Below are positions 7,811 to 10,385 of a stretch of 10,385 bases of DNA, piece by piece. The notes under the pieces are model-generated. The model made no database searches and was not told the origin of the DNA. It saw nothing but the letters and a program-made list of their open reading frames with translations. Both the position numbers and the translations under genes were made by a program. The DNA is from Legionellales bacterium (lineage in GTDB: Bacteria; Pseudomonadota; Gammaproteobacteria; PIVX01): positions 1 to 10,385 of the forward strand of contig JABSQI010000014.1 in the NCBI GenBank assembly GCA_013215905.1, written 5' to 3'. The number at the start of each line of letters is the position of its first letter. Position 1 is the stretch's first letter.

Positions 7811-8665
7811 ATGAGGCTTCTAGATGGTAATAAAGTGTCCAATAAACTCTTGGATAATGTCAAAACATCTCTAATTGAATTTAAAGATAAATTTAATTTG
7901 TTCCCTAAGCTTGCAACAATTTTGGTAGGAAATGACCCGGCATCAGAAATATATATCAAAAATAAAATAGAAGCATGTAAAAAAATTGGAATTTTATCTA
8001 AAGATATTAGACTGCCAAATAATATTGAACAACAAGAATTAGAAGAGGTAATAATTAATCTTAATCAAGATCCCACAATTACAGGAATTTTGATACAACT
8101 CCCATTACCAAATCATATTGTTAGCTATAAAATATTACAAAAAATTTCTCCCATAAAAGACGTAGATGGATTATCTTTTATGTCAATGGGAGGATTATGC
8201 TACGATCAGTCGCCATTAAAAGTGTGTACCCCATTAGGAATTTTAACATTATTAAATTATTATAACCTTGATAATCTCCAAGGAAAAAATGTCACTATTG
8301 TTGGCGCATCAATAATCGTTGGGAAACCGTTAGCAATTATGTGTATCAACCTACAAGCTACTGTTACTATTTGTAATATCTTCACAAAAGATCTGCAAAA
8401 TAAAATTAATAATGCTGATATACTAGTCTCAGCAATAGGTAAACGTAATATTATAAATTCCTCATGGTTGAAACCTAATGTTATTGCTATAGATGTTGGA
8501 ATTAACAGAGATGAACATGGTAATATTTATGGGGATCTAGACTTTGAAACTGCAAAAGAAGTTGCCTCATTTATTACTCCGGTTCCTGGAGGTGTCGGCC
8601 CAATGACCATAGCAACTTTAATGGAAAATACCTTAACTGCAGCAAAATTACAATTAGATACTTAA
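7811..8665 (+). CDS. folD: Bifunctional methylenetetrahydrofolate dehydrogenase / methenyltetrahydrofolate cyclohydrolase (divergent)
   Basis: FolD interconverts 5,10-methylene- and 10-formyl-tetrahydrofolate in the cytoplasm, feeding purine and formyl-Met synthesis. The 284-residue length is typical. The catalytic Tyr48 and Lys52 (in EIYIKNK), Gln96 (in QLPLP), the DVDG motif with Asp119, and the C-terminal PVPGGVGPMT signature are all present. The nucleotide-binding part is odd: the usual GRSxIVGxP is GASIIVGKP (Arg replaced by Ala166) and the usual CHSKT is CNIFT (Ser replaced by Ile190). The usual DVDGFHP reads DVDGLSF and PCTP reads VCTP. The ATG matches the family N-terminus (DGNKVS like DGKxIA), but the only ribosome-site candidate, AAGGG at 7794-7798, is 12 bases away, longer than ideal. 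It is transcribed alone, divergent from the tRNA operon, and ends in a hairpin terminator. Confidence 0.93.
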   Translation: MRLLDGNKVSNKLLDNVKTSLIEFKDKFNLFPKLATILVGNDPASEIYIKNKIEACKKIGILSKDIRLPNNIEQQELEEVIINLNQDPTITGILIQLPLPNHIVSYKILQKISPIKDVDGLSFMSMGGLCYDQSPLKVCTPLGILTLLNYYNLDNLQGKNVTIVGASIIVGKPLAIMCINLQATVTICNIFTKDLQNKINNADILVSAIGKRNIINSSWLKPNVIAIDVGINRDEHGNIYGDLDFETAKEVASFITPVPGGVGPMTIATLMENTLTAAKLQLDT

Positions 8666-8676
8666 GATATATATTT

Positions 8677-8720
8677 ATAGCAGAATACTTATTTTTTTAT
8701 AATTCTGCTATTCTTTATTG
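8677..8720 (+). terminator. Rho-independent terminator of folD
   Basis: Starting 11 bases after the folD stop, ATAGCAGAAT (8677-8686) pairs perfectly with ATTCTGCTAT (8702-8711) around a 15-base AT-rich loop, followed by the T-rich TCTTTATTG. The stem is symmetric, but only the plus strand has the T-rich tail, so it mainly serves folD. Confidence 0.72.
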
Positions 8721-9051
8721 TTATTCTAAATACTATTAAAGGATTTTAGTGAACCTTTAACTAATAAATATTTTTTGTATTGCATCTTCATCAAGCCAAA
8801 TACCACTAATAAATCTTCTACAGAGTATTTGTCTTTTACAATTTTTTTATATCAAACATCTTTTTACCGATAAATATCTTAGAATATAGCCCAAATCATT
8901 TTGTGCTTAAGAAAAATAAAAAAACAATTTCTATTATATTAAATTTCATGAGATTAATAATATTTATTCATGAATTACAAACACAATACAGTAACTTGCA
9001 ATTATTAATAAATGTATTAACCATATAGATACATTCACCTTATAAAAGCTG
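8721..9051. other. AT-rich stretch of about 330 bases without a convincing gene, between convergent genes
   Basis: This gap separates the ends of folD and the acetyltransferase gene. It holds an inverted repeat TTAAAGG/CCTTTAA (8736-8742 and 8754-8760), a TTCATGA/TCATGAA repeat at about 8948-8975, and on the minus strand a T-run near 8920-8926 after a weak AT stem that might end the acetyltransferase message. On the minus strand, 8726 to about 8850 is an open frame of 41 codons (ending LLVKGSLKSFNSI) without a good start; it meets a possible upstream segment only after a one-base shift in an A7 run. That could be a gene remnant or chance. I see no structured RNA that I recognise. Confidence 0.4.
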
Positions 9052-9804
9052 TTACGATGAACCTTTATATTCAAAACATTCGAATGAACCGTATTGTTTA
9101 AATCCCAAACTTTTATATATTTTAAACCCAGAATCGCTAGATGATGAAAGAGTAACATATGTTGAATTATTATCTTTAGCAAATTTAAGCAAATATTTCA
9201 TCATATCTGAACCATAACCCTTACCTCTATAATTTTCTCTGGTAATTAAACTAAATATACTAGATATGTTTTCACTAGAATATAAGATCCCAATAACTGC
9301 AGGCATATCATCAATAAAACCTACAAATAATTTCTCTTGGCTATTTGAAAAGTTATCCTGAAGTAGATTATAAAATCCTTCAGTAGCACTATCATAATCT
9401 TTTAGAATAGATATAAATGATGCAAGTAAATCGTTATTCTCTACCTGAAAAATACTTAAATGTGTTTTTATACTAGGTAGTTCATTTACAGTTAAATCAC
9501 AGCACATTGCCTCTTCATTAGCTTCTTTTATAAATCCAAATTTATTTAATTGAATAGTTAGATGTTCGTTTTTTTTTGATGGGGGGATCCACCAAGCAAA
9601 AGGTTGCCCCTTAAAAACATTAATCATATTCAAGATCTCTGAATTTGATACATTTGGAAAGGCTCCAAAAGCAATATTAAACATACTAGTACTTAGGCGA
9701 CAATTTATAATGCGAACATCACCAATTTTTTTTACTTTAAACCCTAATTTATTAGGTAAATATTCAAAGTGCTCTAAATGCATTTTTTCTATAAGATCAA
9801 GCAT
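9052..9804 (-). CDS. GNAT-family N-acetyltransferase, substrate unknown
   Basis: The 250-residue product has a clear GNAT acetyl-CoA-binding domain in its C-terminal half: the strand before IFSLITRENYRGKGYG, with the pyrophosphate-binding RGKGYG at residues 193-198, then a long helix and the closing pattern SGFKIYKSLGF (225-235). The N-terminal half (about 1-105) has features such as PFAWWIPPS (68-76) and LNKFGFIKEA that resemble the degenerate first half of two-domain GNATs; that likeness is from memory. Such enzymes move an acetyl group from acetyl-CoA to an amine, but nothing here identifies the acceptor. No Shine-Dalgarno sequence precedes the ATG. The gene stands alone between cysS and folD, with a promoter overlapped by a palindrome just upstream. 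The frame passes intact through A9 and C6 runs at 9569-9586. Confidence 0.85.
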   Translation of the reverse strand: MLDLIEKMHLEHFEYLPNKLGFKVKKIGDVRIINCRLSTSMFNIAFGAFPNVSNSEILNMINVFKGQPFAWWIPPSKKNEHLTIQLNKFGFIKEANEEAMCCDLTVNELPSIKTHLSIFQVENNDLLASFISILKDYDSATEGFYNLLQDNFSNSQEKLFVGFIDDMPAVIGILYSSENISSIFSLITRENYRGKGYGSDMMKYLLKFAKDNNSTYVTLSSSSDSGFKIYKSLGFKQYGSFECFEYKGSS

Positions 9805-9808
9805 AAAA

Positions 9809-9841
9809 ATATTATATAAGTATATTATACTTATATAATAT
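9809..9841. repeat. 33-bp perfect palindrome just upstream of the acetyltransferase gene
   Basis: Two 16-base arms (9809-9824 and 9826-9841) are exact reverse complements around a single central base. The repeat is almost wholly A and T, each arm carrying only one G or C. It starts 4 bases before the ATG and covers the predicted -10 box and start point, so a regulator binding site is likelier than chance. On the minus strand it is followed by five T's, so it might instead act as a terminator hairpin for cysS. Confidence 0.75.
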
Positions 9842-9862
9842 ATCGATTTTAGTAGGAGTCAA
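9835..9862 (-). promoter_or_regulatory. Candidate promoter of the acetyltransferase gene
   Basis: The minus strand has TTGACT (9862-9857), a 16-base spacer and TATTAT (9840-9835), with predicted initiation near 9828. The -10 box lies inside the 33-bp palindrome. Because AT-rich DNA makes -10-like boxes common, the call rests mainly on the good -35 box and the spacing. Confidence 0.5.
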
Positions 9863-9943
9863 ATAAATATTTAGAGTTCAATAAATAGTAACAATTATAT
9901 TTAAATATTAGTTAATTATATAATTTACATATATAGGAGTTGT

Positions 9944-10385
9944 TTATTTTACTTTTCTTTGCCATATTGTTTTATCGATACCATCTTCAACAACTATATC
10001 AAAAGTATTTAAATCATCTCGAATATCATCTGCTAACTGCCAATCCTTTTGTTCTCTAGCAATAGACCTTTTCTCAATCAAATTATCTATGTTATTTTTC
10101 TGCTCTTTAGAGAAACCAAATTGCAAAAATTTAATAGGTACTTCATATAATATTCCAAGTATATTAGCTAGTTTTTTCAATATTCTTCCATACTCACATG
10201 CTTTTTGCATATCGGTATTCTTGTTGTTTTCTATCTTATGGGATAACTCAAATAAAATAGAAAGTGCTTGACTTGTATTAAAATCATCACTCATACAACT
10301 AATAAATCTAGTTTCGTATTCTGTATCATCCAGCACATCCCTTTCTGTTAAATCTAAGTTTAGCAATGCATTGTATAATCTTATC
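9944..10385 (-). CDS. cysS: Cysteinyl-tRNA synthetase, C-terminal part (runs off right edge)
   Basis: The last 146 residues of a frame that is open to the window edge. CysRS charges tRNA-Cys in the cytoplasm. The family pattern is easy to follow: RLYNAL near the edge (usually RLYxAL), MSDDFNT (usually MDDDFNT), a helical stretch with LGILYE, then LIEKRSIAREQKDWQLADDI like the standard LIxxRxxARxxKDFxxAD, and DIVVEDGIDKTIWQRK, like the closing GIxLEDxxxGTxWRR. This is the anticodon-binding and C-terminal helical region; the HIGH and KMSKS catalytic motifs would lie outside the window. A TTG at 10366 is only an internal codon. No other gene follows for 139 bases, and the palindrome at 9809-9841 is the only hairpin candidate for ending the message. 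Confidence 0.92.
   Translation of the reverse strand, partial: IRLYNALLNLDLTERDVLDDTEYETRFISCMSDDFNTSQALSILFELSHKIENNKNTDMQKACEYGRILKKLANILGILYEVPIKFLQFGFSKEQKNNIDNLIEKRSIAREQKDWQLADDIRDDLNTFDIVVEDGIDKTIWQRKVK

Noticed and set aside
8964..9182. A 72-codon minus-strand frame
   Set aside because: Its first part overlaps the acetyltransferase gene in another frame and the rest lies in AT-rich non-coding DNA; no ribosome site or recognisable pattern.

Overview
The window comes from an AT-rich genome (roughly 30% G+C by eye) of a gammaproteobacterium. The main argument is the block tig-clpP-clpX-lon-hupB-ppiD, a conserved gammaproteobacterial order, here all on the minus strand. The tRNA genes around it and the nearby folD and cysS would fit the Legionellales or another AT-rich, possibly host-associated lineage, but I cannot place it more precisely. 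I see no mobile element, CRISPR array, phage gene or toxin-antitoxin pair. This is mostly a core housekeeping region, with some unusual details.

Layout in the direction of minus-strand transcription, from high to low coordinates. The 3' end of cysS enters at the right edge (9944-10385). A 139-base AT-rich gap follows, with a promoter overlapped by a 33-bp perfect palindrome, and then a GNAT acetyltransferase gene (9052-9804). folD (7811-8665) runs on the plus strand towards the acetyltransferase gene; between them lie the folD terminator and about 330 bases with no convincing gene. From a shared intergenic region at 7657-7810 a strong promoter fires leftwards into five tRNA genes (Pro-TGG, Arg-TCT, His-GTG, Lys-CTT, Leu-TAG) and directly on into tig. 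Then come clpP, clpX and lon with gaps of 42, 24 and about 11 bases. hupB has its own promoter just after lon and is followed closely by tRNA-Val, tRNA-Asp and ppiD, which runs off the left edge.

The main block is a protein quality-control set. Trigger factor meets nascent chains at the ribosome. ClpXP and Lon are the two main ATP-dependent cytosolic proteases. PpiD is a membrane-anchored periplasmic chaperone. HU is the nucleoid protein encoded beside lon. Two transcripts appear to mix tRNA and protein genes: tRNAs-tig, and hupB-tRNAs-ppiD. folD supplies one-carbon folate units and cysS charges tRNA-Cys.

The observations most worth checking are: FolD lacks both residues that normally hold the 2'-phosphate of NADP; tRNA-Lys has a CTT anticodon and no encoded CCA while the other six tRNAs encode it; tRNA-His has an A-C mismatch in its acceptor stem; and the palindrome sits over the acetyltransferase promoter. 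I found no clear evidence of an undescribed multi-gene system.
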